NCBI GenBank assembly: GCA_963975575.1
Contig: CAXBHL010000002.1
Coordinates: forward strand, 434,001 to 498,000
DNA from: UBA6054 sp963975575
Lineage (GTDB): Bacteria > Planctomycetota > Phycisphaerae > Phycisphaerales > UBA1924
Length of the DNA: 64,000 nt
Direction of reading: 5' to 3'
Part shown: positions 49,636 to 59,331 of the stretch, in pieces
Position numbering within the stretch: the first letter of the stretch is position 1
How the letters are laid out: every line of letters begins with the position of its first letter
The notes under the pieces: generated by a model
Told to the model about the DNA's origin: nothing
The model's database searches: none
The model's input: the letters and a program-made list of their open reading frames with translations, nothing else
Position numbers and translations under genes: made by a program

Positions 49636-51120
49636 TTACTGGCCTTGGGCCAGCGAGAACCCGGGCTTGCCGTCGAACATCTTGAGCGGCTGGAAGTCGG
49701 TGACCTCGAACTTCTCGCCCACCTTGGCGAGCAGGGCGAATGTGGGGGCCTGCCCGATCTTGCCCAGCATGGACGGGTCCTTGAGCTCGAAGCGGGCCCG
49801 GAAGTAGTCCACAATCTCGGTGTAGACCGAGCCGGACGGCCAGACCTGCGTGCCGCGGTTGGAAAGCAGCGTCAGCTTGAACGGGCCGAACTCGGTGATC
49901 TGCTGCAGCCGCTGGGCCAGCTCCATCGGGGAGATGGTCGTGCCGATGTAGATGTCCGCGCCGCACACGTGCGAAACGGTCGTCTCGTTGGTCCGGCGGA
50001 GGGTGTAGTTGGTCGGGCGGCTGGGCGGCACGAACGACACCGTGTCCTGGGTGCCCACCACGCGGGGCGTGCAGGTCGTCGGCATCTTGCCCAGGTGCTC
50101 GGCCACCGCCCCGGCGAACTCCATGGTCCGGACCGGGGGCTTCTCGCCCCGCACGTCGCCGGTGTGGATGCCGTCCTCGAGCGTGGCCAGCAGCGCGTTG
50201 TTGATGATCGCCGCCTGCTTGGCCAGCCCGATGTGCCGCAGCATGATCAGGCCCGAGAGCAGCAGCGAGGTCGGGTTGGCCACGCCCTTGCCCGCGATGT
50301 CCGGCGCGGTGCCGTGCACGGCCTCGAAGATCGCCATCCGCTCGCCGATGTTGGCCGAGGGCGCAAACCCCAGACCGCCCACCAGGCCCGCGGCCAGGTC
50401 GGACACGATGTCGCCCTGCAGGTTGGGCAGCACGATCATCTGGTACTTGTCCGGACGCAGCACGAGGTTCATGCACAGCGCGTCGATGATCACGTCGTTG
50501 GTGGCGATGTCCGGGTAGTCCGTGGCCGTGTTGCGGAAGCGGTCGAGGAACAGGCCGTCGGTCATCTTCATGATGTTGGCCTTGTGCGAGCAGGTGACCT
50601 CGGAGATCCCCAGCCGCTTGGCCGTCTCGAACGCGAAACGGTGCACCTGGTCGCAGCCCGGGGCCGAGATCAGACGCTTGCACTCGACCACGTCGGCGGT
50701 CAGCCGGTGCTCGATGCCCCCGTAGGTGTCCTCGACGTTCTCACGCACCACGTAGAAGTCCACGGGCACGCCCGCCTTGGAGAAGACGGTCTCAACGCCC
50801 GGCAGGCTCTGGAAGTGGCGGAGGTTGGCGAAGGCGGAGAACTTCTTGCGGAGGGTCACGTTGATCGACTTGCCGCCCCCGCCGATGGGCGTGCCCATCG
50901 GGCCCTTGAACAGCAGACCGGTCTGCTCGACCACGCTGATGGCCTCGTCGGAGATGCCCGACGAGTTGCCCTGCTTGAACACCCGCTCGCCCATGATCGC
51001 CTCGGCGAACTCGATGTGGTTCATCACGCCGGCGGCCTCGAAGATGTGGAGGACGGCCTCCATGATCTCGGGTCCGATCCCGTCGCCGGGGGTCAGGGCG
51101 ATCTTGAGCTTCTTGGACAT
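49636..51120 (-). CDS. icd: NADP-type isocitrate dehydrogenase with C-terminal extension
   Basis: This 494-residue enzyme oxidises isocitrate to 2-oxoglutarate in the TCA cycle. It has KIALTPGDGIGPEIMEAV, FYVVRENVEDTYGGIEHRLT, IVLPNLQGDIVSDLAAGLVG and FEAVHGTAPDIAGKGVANPT. The core is about 335 residues; a further ~150-residue domain follows, as in the 496-residue Thermus thermophilus enzyme. Isopropylmalate dehydrogenase is the main alternative but is shorter and lacks this tail. Start ATG 51120. Confidence 0.9.
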   Translation of the reverse strand: MSKKLKIALTPGDGIGPEIMEAVLHIFEAAGVMNHIEFAEAIMGERVFKQGNSSGISDEAISVVEQTGLLFKGPMGTPIGGGGKSINVTLRKKFSAFANLRHFQSLPGVETVFSKAGVPVDFYVVRENVEDTYGGIEHRLTADVVECKRLISAPGCDQVHRFAFETAKRLGISEVTCSHKANIMKMTDGLFLDRFRNTATDYPDIATNDVIIDALCMNLVLRPDKYQMIVLPNLQGDIVSDLAAGLVGGLGFAPSANIGERMAIFEAVHGTAPDIAGKGVANPTSLLLSGLIMLRHIGLAKQAAIINNALLATLEDGIHTGDVRGEKPPVRTMEFAGAVAEHLGKMPTTCTPRVVGTQDTVSFVPPSRPTNYTLRRTNETTVSHVCGADIYIGTTISPMELAQRLQQITEFGPFKLTLLSNRGTQVWPSGSVYTEIVDYFRARFELKDPSMLGKIGQAPTFALLAKVGEKFEVTDFQPLKMFDGKPGFSLAQGQ

Positions 51121-51257
51121 CTGGGTGTTTTCCGTTGTCTTGGTCGTGTTGCGGTGGGCGGTGAGCATGCCCGTCTCATCGGCACTCCGTGAGTCCGGGA
51201 AGAGCATCATTGGACACCCGGACGCGGATCTCAGCCCGGGCGCTGCGAACGGTCACC

Positions 51258-52256
51258 TCACGCCTTGGCCGACGCGCGGGTCAGCCGTTCCAGGATCGCC
51301 AGGTGGACGCCCAGCAGGGCCGGATCCGACGGTCGTGCGGGCAGTTCGACGACGATCCGCGCGGCCCCGGCCGCGTCGGCCTCGTGCAGCCGCGCATAGA
51401 GGGCCGCGGCGTACCCGGACGGGTCCGCCGGGATGGCCAGTGCGCGCCCCCCGTTTGGGTGATTCATCGCAGACCAGGTGATCAGCAGTTCGGAAGGCCC
51501 GATCCGACCGTCGGGCACCCGGATCAGCCGGACCGGTGTTCTCGGCTGGTAGTGCGGGCCTACCAGCCCGGGCGAGGCGGTCGGGCCGTCATCCGCGGGC
51601 CGGTCGGTCGCGTCGGACTCGTCCTGCGCGACCGCGCGACCGAGCACCGACGCGATCGCGTTCGACCCGATGACCCCGGGACGCAGCACCCGCGGGTGCG
51701 GGCCGGTCAGGTCGAGCACCGTCGATTCGATGCCCGCCCGGCACGCGCCGCCGTCGATGATCAGCAGGTCGGTGTCCCCGAACCCCGCGGCCGCGTGGTC
51801 GGCGGTGGTGGGGGAGACCCGCCCGGAGGGGTTGGCGCTGGGCCCGACGATCGGCACGCCCGACGCCTCGATCAGTGCCAGCGCGACGGGATGGTCCGGG
51901 CAGCGCACGCCCACCGTCGGGCCACCCGCGGTCACTGCGTCGGGCAGGTCCGGATGGCGGGGCAGCACCAGCGTCAGCGGGCCGGGCCAGAACGCGTCCG
52001 CGAGCCGGTCGGCGTCCCCGGTCCAGCCGTTCACGACCCGCCGGGCCATGGGCGTGCCGGACACGTGCACGATCAGCGGATTGCCCGGGGGGCGTCCCTT
52101 GAGCGAGAACACGCGGGCCACGGCGTCGGCGTCCATCGCGTTGGCGCCGAGCCCGTAGACCGTCTCGGTCGGGAATACCACCAGACCGCCCGCGAGCAGC
52201 TCGCGCACGCCGGCGGCGACGGCTTCGGGACCGGAGAGGATCCGGGGGGTGGGCAT
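51258..52256 (-). CDS. Threonylcarbamoyl-AMP synthase, Sua5 type
   Basis: This 332-residue enzyme makes the L-threonylcarbamoyladenylate used for the t6A37 modification of tRNA. The YrdC/TsaC domain (about residues 1-205) shows VVFPTETVYGLGANAM, KGRPPGNPLIVHV, PGPLTLVLPRH, GPSANPSGRVSPTTADH and STVLDLTGPHPRVLRPG. The linker SPGLVGPHYQPRTPV and the following ~100-residue domain identify the longer Sua5 form rather than TsaC. It lies 24 bp after rpiA. Confidence 0.93.
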   Translation of the reverse strand: MPTPRILSGPEAVAAGVRELLAGGLVVFPTETVYGLGANAMDADAVARVFSLKGRPPGNPLIVHVSGTPMARRVVNGWTGDADRLADAFWPGPLTLVLPRHPDLPDAVTAGGPTVGVRCPDHPVALALIEASGVPIVGPSANPSGRVSPTTADHAAAGFGDTDLLIIDGGACRAGIESTVLDLTGPHPRVLRPGVIGSNAIASVLGRAVAQDESDATDRPADDGPTASPGLVGPHYQPRTPVRLIRVPDGRIGPSELLITWSAMNHPNGGRALAIPADPSGYAAALYARLHEADAAGAARIVVELPARPSDPALLGVHLAILERLTRASAKA

Positions 52257-52279
52257 CGTGGGGTCCGCGGGGTCGCTGT

Positions 52280-52987
52280 TCAGCGTTGGAGCCGCTCGAT
52301 CGAGTCATCGTGCTCGATCAGGATCTCGTCGGCCTCGTCGAGGAACAGGCCGTGGTCGACGACCCCGGGGATGGAGTTGAGCTCATCGCACAGGTCCAGC
52401 AGGTCTTCATCGCCCGACAGCGTCGCGTCGAGCACGAGGTTGCCGTTGTCGGTGATGAACATCTTGCCGTCCATGTCGCGTCGCAGCACGCCGTTGAGAC
52501 CGATGTGGCGAAGCGCGTTGCGGGTCGATGACAGCCCGTAGGCCATCACCGCCACGGGCAGGGGGCACTTGGTGCCGATCTGCGGGCTGGCGACCTTGTC
52601 GGCGGAGACCATGAACACCGTCTTTTTGCTGGCCCAGCAGAGGATCCGCTCTCGGGTCATCGCCCCGCGGGAACCCTTCATGATCCGCATGGCCCGGTCG
52701 ATCTCGTCCGCGCCGTCGATCAGGTAGTCGATCTCCTCGATCACGCCGAAGTCGACGACCTCGAGCCCCAGGGCCTTGGCCTCGCGCTCCGCCCGCTCCG
52801 AGGCGGCCACGCACTTGATCTTAAGACCCTCGCGCTTCACGCGGTCGGACAGGGCGTGGATGCCGCGCTGGGCGGTGCGCCCGGCGCCCAGGCCCACGAG
52901 CATACCGGCCGTGATGGGCCCGACGGCCATGGCCGCGAGCGTGTCGGGGCGCGACGCCGTCTCGGTGGTGGTGGGCTGGTCACTCAA
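52280..52987 (-). CDS. rpiA: Ribose-5-phosphate isomerase A
   Basis: This enzyme of about 235 residues interconverts ribose 5-phosphate and ribulose 5-phosphate. It has MLVGLGAGRTAQRGIHAL, IDYLIDGADEIDRAMRIMKG, GAMTRERILCWASKKTVFMV and GVVDHGLFLDEADEILI. There is no ATG at a suitable place: ATG 52930 would cut the first helix. TTG at 52987, inside the ALDH stop region (TTTGAGTGA) and preceded by AGGGGA, is my choice; TTG 53011 is a second option. The gene is coupled to the ALDH7 gene. Confidence 0.85.
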   Translation of the reverse strand: MSDQPTTTETASRPDTLAAMAVGPITAGMLVGLGAGRTAQRGIHALSDRVKREGLKIKCVAASERAEREAKALGLEVVDFGVIEEIDYLIDGADEIDRAMRIMKGSRGAMTRERILCWASKKTVFMVSADKVASPQIGTKCPLPVAVMAYGLSSTRNALRHIGLNGVLRRDMDGKMFITDNGNLVLDATLSGDEDLLDLCDELNSIPGVVDHGLFLDEADEILIEHDDSIERLQR

Positions 52988-54530
52988 AGCGGATCCCCTG
53001 TGCCAGAGCAAGGCTCTCTCCGAAGTTGATCGTGCAGGTCTGGCGTCGCATGTACGCCTTCCAGGAATCCGAGCCGGACTCGCGTCCGCCTCCCGTGTCC
53101 TTCTCTCCCCCGAACGCGCCGCCGATCTCCGCGCCGCTCGTTCCGAGGTTCACGTACGCCAAGCCGCAGTCGCTGCCCGCCCCGGACGGGTCCAGGAACC
53201 GCTCGGCCGATCGGGTAGAACCGGTGAAGATCGCGGAGCTGAGCCCCTGATCCACACCGTTCTGCATCGCGATCGCCTCTTCCAGAGTCCGGTAGGTAAA
53301 CACGTAGAGGATCGGGGCGAAGGTTTCTTGTAGCGCGATGGGCAGCCGGTTGCTCGACGGCGCCCGGATAACGGTAGGCGTGACAAAGTGCCCGCCGCCG
53401 AGTTCGCCCGGCAGACGGGATTTTTCCACCCGCCCGCCGCCGGTCACAACCGTCCCGCCCTGTTCCCGGGCGGTCGCCACGGCCTTCTCGAACGCCCCGG
53501 CCGCCGCCTCGGTGATCAGCGGGCCCACCAGCGTCCCCTCCGCCAGCGGGTCGCCGATGCGGATCGTCTCGTAGGCCTTGGCCAAACGGGAAACGAACCC
53601 GTCCGCGATCGATTCGTGGATGATCAACCGGCGGGAGGTCGTGCACCGCTGGCCGCACGTCCCGACCGACCCGAACACGGTCGACTTGAGCGCCAGGTCC
53701 AGGTCGGCGTCGGGCGCGATGATCACGGCGTTGTTGCCGCCCAGTTCCAGCAGGCACTTGCCGAGCCGGCCCGCCACCACCGAGCCGACGTGCCGGCCCA
53801 TGCGGCACGAACCGGTCGCGCTGATCAGGGGGTACCGTCGGTCGGCGATCATGGTCTCGCCCACCGCTGCGTCGGTGCCGATCACGTACTGGAAGACATT
53901 CTCGTGACCCATATCCGCCGCCACACGCGTCGCGATCTCGCTGGTCGCGATGGTGATCAGCGGCGTCAGCAGCGAGGGCTTCCACACGCACACGTCGCCG
54001 CACACCGCCGCCAGCATCGCGTTCCAGCCCCACACAGCGTTGGGGAAGTTGAACGCCGTGATGATGCCCACCGGGCCCAGCGGCAGCCACTGCTCCTTCA
54101 TCGCGTGCAGCGGGCGCTCGCTCGGCATGGTCTTGCCGTAGAGCATGCGGGACTGACCGACCGCGAAATCGGCGATGTCGATCGTCTCCTGCACCTCGCC
54201 GATGCCCTCGGCCTTGATCTTGCCCATCTCCAGCGCGACCAGCGAGCCGAGGTCCTCGAGCACGTCGCGGTAGGCGTTGCCGATGCGACGCACGACCTCG
54301 CCCCGCTTGGGCGCGGGCACCCGGCGCCAGCGGTCGAAGGCGGACGCTGCCCGGGCGGTGATCCGCTCGAGGTCCTCGGCGGTGTCGAGCTTCACGCCCG
54401 CCAGCGGCTTGCCGGTCGCCGGGTTGAACGACACGACCACACCGTCATTTTCGGGCGTTTCGTGCCCCGAGGGATTGGAGATCACCCGGGGGTGCTTGTC
54501 GAGCCCGAGGCGGACGAGGATGTCGTGCAT
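52980..54530 (-). CDS. Aldehyde dehydrogenase, ALDH7 (antiquitin) family
   Basis: This 516-residue NAD(P)-dependent dehydrogenase has LGPVGIITAFNFPNAVWGWN, the catalytic Glu in LLELGGNNAVII and the catalytic Cys in FGSVGTCGQRCTTSRRL. The C-terminus GAFGGEKDTGGGRESGSDSW and YMRRQTCTINFG is diagnostic of ALDH7, whose known substrate is alpha-aminoadipic semialdehyde from lysine breakdown. Osmoprotectant synthesis is another possible role. Confidence 0.92.
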   Translation of the reverse strand: MHDILVRLGLDKHPRVISNPSGHETPENDGVVVSFNPATGKPLAGVKLDTAEDLERITARAASAFDRWRRVPAPKRGEVVRRIGNAYRDVLEDLGSLVALEMGKIKAEGIGEVQETIDIADFAVGQSRMLYGKTMPSERPLHAMKEQWLPLGPVGIITAFNFPNAVWGWNAMLAAVCGDVCVWKPSLLTPLITIATSEIATRVAADMGHENVFQYVIGTDAAVGETMIADRRYPLISATGSCRMGRHVGSVVAGRLGKCLLELGGNNAVIIAPDADLDLALKSTVFGSVGTCGQRCTTSRRLIIHESIADGFVSRLAKAYETIRIGDPLAEGTLVGPLITEAAAGAFEKAVATAREQGGTVVTGGGRVEKSRLPGELGGGHFVTPTVIRAPSSNRLPIALQETFAPILYVFTYRTLEEAIAMQNGVDQGLSSAIFTGSTRSAERFLDPSGAGSDCGLAYVNLGTSGAEIGGAFGGEKDTGGGRESGSDSWKAYMRRQTCTINFGESLALAQGIRFE

Positions 54531-54576
54531 GAGCGGTCCCTTCGCGGAAGTCCGAGGCGGTTGGTCCGCCTTCAGG

Positions 54577-56475
54577 TTATTCCGCGTCGGGAGCCGGATC
54601 GACCACGTAGTCCATCGGGGCCTCGCCCGGCTCGAGCTGGTTCGCGTCGGGGACGATCAGGTCGATCCGCGACCGTTCGAGCGTCGTGCCCATCGCCGCG
54701 TACAGGTCCGCCAGCGCGGTGTTGTACGAGATGACGGCGGCCGCCTCGGCGATCTGCGCGCCGGCCAGCGACTCCTGCTGGTTCAGCTCGACGTTGAGCC
54801 GCTCGACGGTGTAGCCGAGGTTGGTCAGCTCTTTCTCGACGCCCAGCGTCCGCAGCGCCTCGCCCTGCGCGATCCGCGACAGCGTGCTCTGCTCGATCAG
54901 ATCGTGGCTGGTGATCACGTTGTCCAGCGCCGTCTTCACGTCCAGCACGACACCCTGGACCGCACGCCGGTAGGAAACCACCGACTGCATCCGCTGCAGC
55001 CGCGCCCGCCGGAACGCGGCCTCGCCCGCGCGGTTGCCGATGGGCTGCTCGAAGGCGATGCCGATCAGCCATTCGTCGATGAACCGGTTGGACACCGAGT
55101 CTTCGTACGCGTTGCCGTAGGTGTCATCCAGGCCGAGCAGCCGCGCCTCCGCCTGCAGGTCCAGCCGGGGCTTGCGCAGGTTGCGGGCCACCTGCTCGCG
55201 GATCTGCGCATCGTCGATGGTCAGCAGGGCCTGGTCCAGCTCCGGACGCTCGGCCACCGCGGTGGTGATCGCGTCGAGCAGCGACACCGAGACCGACTCC
55301 GCCGTCGGACCGTCCGCGGGGATCAGCAGCGTCTCGGACCCGACGGGCAGGTCCGGGTCGTTGACCAGCTGCTTGAGGTTGTCGCTGGCGCGGCGCAGCG
55401 CCTGGCGGGCCCGGAGCACGTCCGCCCGGCGCCGTTCGACGCGGGCCACGGCATCGGCCACCTGGGCCTGGCGCGCGTCCTGGACACGCCTCGCCTTGAT
55501 GTCGTCACGCACCTGCTCGCCGCGCTCCAAGAGCCGGGTGTAGATCACCAGCTCCTGGTACCGCTGCACGAGCGTCCAGTAGGCCCGTTCGGTCTCGGTC
55601 ACCGTGTCGATCAGCTGGGCACGCAGGTCCGCCACCGACGACCGCTCGGCGTTGCGGGCCAGGCGGATCTCGGCGGTGTTGACGCTCTCGCCGAATCCCC
55701 GCAGCAGCGGCTGGCTCAGCTCGACCTCGAATCCCGCGTTCCGCGCGGGGTTGGGCGTCGGCTCGGACCCGAAGAACGACGTGCCCACGTTCGTCGACCC
55801 CAGCGTGTGCGTCAGGCCCAGCGAGCCGCCGGTCGTCAGCGTGCGGCGCAGCCCCGCGGCCGCGCTGAACACCTCGCTCTGCTCGCGGATCACGCCCGAG
55901 CCCGACCCGCCGAAGCCCTGGCTCGCCCGCGGCACCGACGAGTCCTGGTAGGTCGCGCTGCCGAAGAGCAGCCAGTCGAAGGCCGCCTCGGCCTCGACGA
56001 TCGTCGCCTGGTTGATCGCCGGCGCGTACCGCGCAAACTCCGCGTTGAGGTTGTTCGCCACCGCCGTCTGGATCGCACGCTCGAGCGACACGCCCAGCGT
56101 CTGCGTGGGCAGGCCCATCAGGTTGTCGCCCGCCAGCGTCGCCAGCGGATCGACGCCCTCCGGCGTCCGGGCGGCCACCCGCGCCACGTCGGCGACGGTC
56201 GAGTACTCCTGCTCGATCTGGTCGAGATGCTCCGGGCGGATCTCCAGTTTGCTCGTGTCCGGGCTCGGCGAGCCCAACTCACGCGGCGATTCGGTCCCCT
56301 CCGACTGCGCGATCTCCCGCTGCAACGCGTTGAGCATCGACCGGCGCAGCTCGGCCTCGGTGTTCTGGGAAAGTTTCGAGCCGGCGCACCCGCCCGAGAG
56401 CAGGACGACCAACGCGGCGAACGGGGCGGTGCCGGCCATCGCCGGGCGGACGCGGGAGGGGGGAGTCTGCTTCAT
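54577..56475 (-). CDS. TolC-family outer-membrane efflux lipoprotein
   Basis: This 632-residue protein begins with a lipoprotein signal (FAALVVLLSGGCAGS). It contains the duplicated alpha-helical barrel pattern of TolC/OEP proteins: LTTGGSLGLTHTLGSTNVGT, GFEVELSQPLLRGFGES and a second half with FEQPIGNRAGEAAFRRARLQ. Long coiled-coil helices are rich in Arg/Ala/Leu. It could serve as the outer-membrane channel for the ABC exporter at 8.4-13.9 kb, or for another pump. No adaptor is adjacent. Confidence 0.9.
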   Translation of the reverse strand: MKQTPPSRVRPAMAGTAPFAALVVLLSGGCAGSKLSQNTEAELRRSMLNALQREIAQSEGTESPRELGSPSPDTSKLEIRPEHLDQIEQEYSTVADVARVAARTPEGVDPLATLAGDNLMGLPTQTLGVSLERAIQTAVANNLNAEFARYAPAINQATIVEAEAAFDWLLFGSATYQDSSVPRASQGFGGSGSGVIREQSEVFSAAAGLRRTLTTGGSLGLTHTLGSTNVGTSFFGSEPTPNPARNAGFEVELSQPLLRGFGESVNTAEIRLARNAERSSVADLRAQLIDTVTETERAYWTLVQRYQELVIYTRLLERGEQVRDDIKARRVQDARQAQVADAVARVERRRADVLRARQALRRASDNLKQLVNDPDLPVGSETLLIPADGPTAESVSVSLLDAITTAVAERPELDQALLTIDDAQIREQVARNLRKPRLDLQAEARLLGLDDTYGNAYEDSVSNRFIDEWLIGIAFEQPIGNRAGEAAFRRARLQRMQSVVSYRRAVQGVVLDVKTALDNVITSHDLIEQSTLSRIAQGEALRTLGVEKELTNLGYTVERLNVELNQQESLAGAQIAEAAAVISYNTALADLYAAMGTTLERSRIDLIVPDANQLEPGEAPMDYVVDPAPDAE

Positions 56476-56707
56476 GTGCGGAAAACTAGGGGCGGGCGAA
56501 CACCGTGTCAAAGCCGAACACAACATGTTTATTTACCCCACTCTGGGCGGACTGTCCGGACCATTCTGGATGTCTATCGGACCCTTCCGCTGCCCCGGGC
56601 CACCCCGGCGCCGCAAAATGACGAATCCGCCCAACACCCCGCACCGGGGCCCCCAGCCGAGACAGGGCGAATAGACTTCGCCTCTCAGACGCCCAAAGGA
56701 GGCCTCC

Positions 56708-58021
56708 GTGCTTCGCCAGATTGCCCTGATTGCCGTGTTCGCCGCCATGCCGGCCCTCACCTTCGCCCAGGACGTCCGTCAGATCGAGCCGACCTGGCGC
56801 GTTGTGACGCGCGACGGCGTTCCGCTCCGCTGCGGCCCGCAGTCGGTGTTCTACTCGGTCGCCGAGTTCAACACCGGGCGCATGCTGCTCGTCGACGGCG
56901 AGGCCGGCGATCAGGCCCGCGTCCGCTACCCGGACGACCTGACCGTGATGGTCCCCGCCGACGAGGCCCGCGCAGTCAACGACACCACCGTGGAACTGGT
57001 CCGCGCGTCCGCCCTGCGGGCCCCGTCCACGCTGCTGGGCCTGAGCGGAAGCTGGAAGGCACTGTTCGAGGCCGACCTGCCCGCCGGCACCCGCCTGACC
57101 GTCCGCGAAACCCTGAAGAACGACCGCGGCCAGGTCGTGGGGTACCGCGTGGTGGCCCCCGCCCCGCCGGTGGCGCCCGCTCCCGCCCGGGCCTTTGTCG
57201 CCCTCGACGCCCTGCGCGACGCGACCGACGCGGAGATCGCCAAGCACCTCGGAAGCCGCCCCGCGACCGAGCCGGTGATGACCGAGCCGGCGGTCCAGCC
57301 GCCCCCCGTCCAGCAGCCCGGCAACCAGCCCGCCCAGCCGGCCGCCGAACCCACAACCCAGCCCGCCACGCAGCAGCCGGCGGCGCAGCCCGAGTCCCGC
57401 CCGGCGACCGAGCCGGACACCTCGCTCATGGAACCCATGGTCGAGCCGACCGCGCCCGAGCCCGAGGCGAACGCGACGCAGATCCAGGCTTCCACGCTCG
57501 AGACACTGGAAGCGTCGTTCGCCGCCGCCCGGCAGCTCCCGCCCGAGCAGCTCGACGACGCGCTCGAGGAACTGCTCGCCGAGTTCGGGCGCACGCGGGC
57601 CGAGACCGACGACGACGAGCGTCTGGCCGCGCAGCTCGACATGCGGATCGAGTGGCTCAAGCTCCGGATCGCCACCCGAGACCAGCGGCGCGCGATCCAG
57701 GCCGCCCTGAGCACCGCGAACGAGCGTTCCGCTGCCCTGGACAACCAGGTCGCCACGTGGCGCAAGGGCCGGCCCTTCCAGCTGGTAGGACGCCTGGTGG
57801 TCAGCAACGTCTACAACGGCGAGCGCCTGCCCAAGATGTACCGCATCCAGACCGTCAGCCGCGTCGATGGCTCGCCCCGCACGCTCGGGTACGTCACGCC
57901 GGATGCCTCCCTCGACGGCAAGCTCGGCTCGGTCGTCGGCATCGTCGGCGAGCCCCGCTTCGACCCGCAGCTCCGCCTGGTCATCGTCCGACCGGACCAG
58001 GTCGATGTGATGCCGGAATGA
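56708..58021 (+). CDS. Secreted protein with SH3-like domain and proline-rich linker
   Basis: This 437-residue protein starts with GTG at 56708, supported by AAAGGAGG five bases upstream. The signal peptide is MLRQIALIAVFAAMPALTFA. The N-terminal domain (RDGVPLRCGPQSVFYSVAEF) resembles bacterial SH3 repeats. A Pro/Gln/Thr/Glu-rich linker (about residues 195-255) and a helical C-terminal part with ETLEASFAAARQLPPEQLDD follow, then a strand-rich end. The function is unknown; a cell-wall-associated role is plausible. It overlaps the FIST gene by ATGA. Confidence 0.75.
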   Translation: MLRQIALIAVFAAMPALTFAQDVRQIEPTWRVVTRDGVPLRCGPQSVFYSVAEFNTGRMLLVDGEAGDQARVRYPDDLTVMVPADEARAVNDTTVELVRASALRAPSTLLGLSGSWKALFEADLPAGTRLTVRETLKNDRGQVVGYRVVAPAPPVAPAPARAFVALDALRDATDAEIAKHLGSRPATEPVMTEPAVQPPPVQQPGNQPAQPAAEPTTQPATQQPAAQPESRPATEPDTSLMEPMVEPTAPEPEANATQIQASTLETLEASFAAARQLPPEQLDDALEELLAEFGRTRAETDDDERLAAQLDMRIEWLKLRIATRDQRRAIQAALSTANERSAALDNQVATWRKGRPFQLVGRLVVSNVYNGERLPKMYRIQTVSRVDGSPRTLGYVTPDASLDGKLGSVVGIVGEPRFDPQLRLVIVRPDQVDVMPE

Positions 58022-59331
58022 CCGGCACCGAGCGCGATCCGGCCCGAAGGGCTCCCCGCACGGCGTGCCGTTCGGGGCTCTCTGTCCGGTCCGACGCGTT
58101 CGATGCCGCGGCCGAGGTCGCCGACCGGCTCGCGGGCCAGACGCCCCCGGACCTGCTGATCGCCTTCTCCACCCCCGAGCACGCCGGACGGATGGGCACC
58201 GTGCAGGACGCGCTCCGCGACCGCACCAACGCCCGCCACGTCGTCGCCGTCACGGGCGAGGGCGTGCTCGCAGGCTCGAGCGAACGCGAGCGGGCCCCCG
58301 GCCTGGCCTGCCTGGCCCTGACGCTGCCGGGCGTGCGGGTCCACCCGTACTGGATCAACCTCCCGCCATCCAGCGACGCACCCGAAGACCGGGCCGCCTC
58401 GCTCGGCGAGCAGATCGGCGCGGGCGACGACCTCCGCGCCTCGTTCTTCTTTGCCGACCCGTTTTCCGTCCCCCTGGTCAACCTCATCCCCGATCTCTCC
58501 GCGGCCCGCACGCACCGCGTCGGTCCTTCGGGCCGCTCGGAGCCGGTGGGGACCGTCCTCGGCGGCATGGCGTCCGCCGGCGCGCAGCCCGGATCCAACA
58601 CGCTGGTCTGCAACGGCGAGGTCCGCACCACCGGGTCGATGGGCGTCTCGCTGTCCGGACCCGTGCGGGTCGACGCCGTCGTTTCGCAGGGCTGCCGCCC
58701 CTTCGGCCCGCGCATGGTCATCACCAAGGCGCGCGGCAACCTCATCCTCGAACTCGGGGGCCGGCCCGCCGTCGAGGCCATCCGCGACGCCGTGCGCGCG
58801 CTCCCGGAAGCCGACCGCCAGCTTCTGGGCGGCTCGCTGCTCGTCGGCCGCGTGATCGACGACACCAAGAAGCACCTGGGCAGAGGCGACTACCTCGTCC
58901 GCGTGGTGCTCGGGGCCGACGAACAGTCCGGCGCCGTCGCCATCGCCGACCTCGTGCGGGCCGGCCAGACCGTGCGGCTGCACCTCCACGACGCCCGCAC
59001 CGCCCGCGAGGACCTCTCGCTGCTCCTCGACGGCCAGCGCCTCTACGGGCGGCCGTCCGGCGCGCTGGTCTTTTCCTGCAACGGGCGCGGGTCCAAACTC
59101 TTCGGCGAGGGCGGCCACGACGCGGCGACCATCTGCCACGCCTTCGACCCCGCCCCCGACGGCCCCCGGGCCGCCAAGTCCGGTAAAGAAGTGGACCCGG
59201 AGTCCGGTATCCCCCTGGCGGGCTTCTTCGCGGCGGGGGAAATAGGCCCCATCGGCGAGCAGATCTTCCATCACGGGCATACCGCGGCTGTTGCACTCAT
59301 CCGCGACCCCGACCCGGACGATCAGCCATGA
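58018..59331 (+). CDS. FIST-domain protein
   Basis: This 437-residue protein has a FIST N-terminal domain (PDLLIAFSTPEHAG, VVAVTGEGVLAGSSERER, VGTVLGGMASAG) and FIST_C (GSLLVGRVIDDTKKHLGRGD, LVFSCNGRGSKLFGEGGHDA, PLAGFFAAGEIGPIGEQIFH). FIST domains are thought to bind small ligands such as amino acids and are usually fused to signalling domains. Here it stands alone. It is coupled to both neighbours by ATGA overlaps. Confidence 0.9.
   Translation: MTGTERDPARRAPRTACRSGLSVRSDAFDAAAEVADRLAGQTPPDLLIAFSTPEHAGRMGTVQDALRDRTNARHVVAVTGEGVLAGSSERERAPGLACLALTLPGVRVHPYWINLPPSSDAPEDRAASLGEQIGAGDDLRASFFFADPFSVPLVNLIPDLSAARTHRVGPSGRSEPVGTVLGGMASAGAQPGSNTLVCNGEVRTTGSMGVSLSGPVRVDAVVSQGCRPFGPRMVITKARGNLILELGGRPAVEAIRDAVRALPEADRQLLGGSLLVGRVIDDTKKHLGRGDYLVRVVLGADEQSGAVAIADLVRAGQTVRLHLHDARTAREDLSLLLDGQRLYGRPSGALVFSCNGRGSKLFGEGGHDAATICHAFDPAPDGPRAAKSGKEVDPESGIPLAGFFAAGEIGPIGEQIFHHGHTAAVALIRDPDPDDQP

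Noticed and set aside
54277..58017. Very long plus-strand open frame reaching into the FIST gene
   Set aside because: Only the part from 58018 onward is a protein family. The upstream part is antisense to ALDH7 and TolC-type genes and out of phase with the SH3-like gene.
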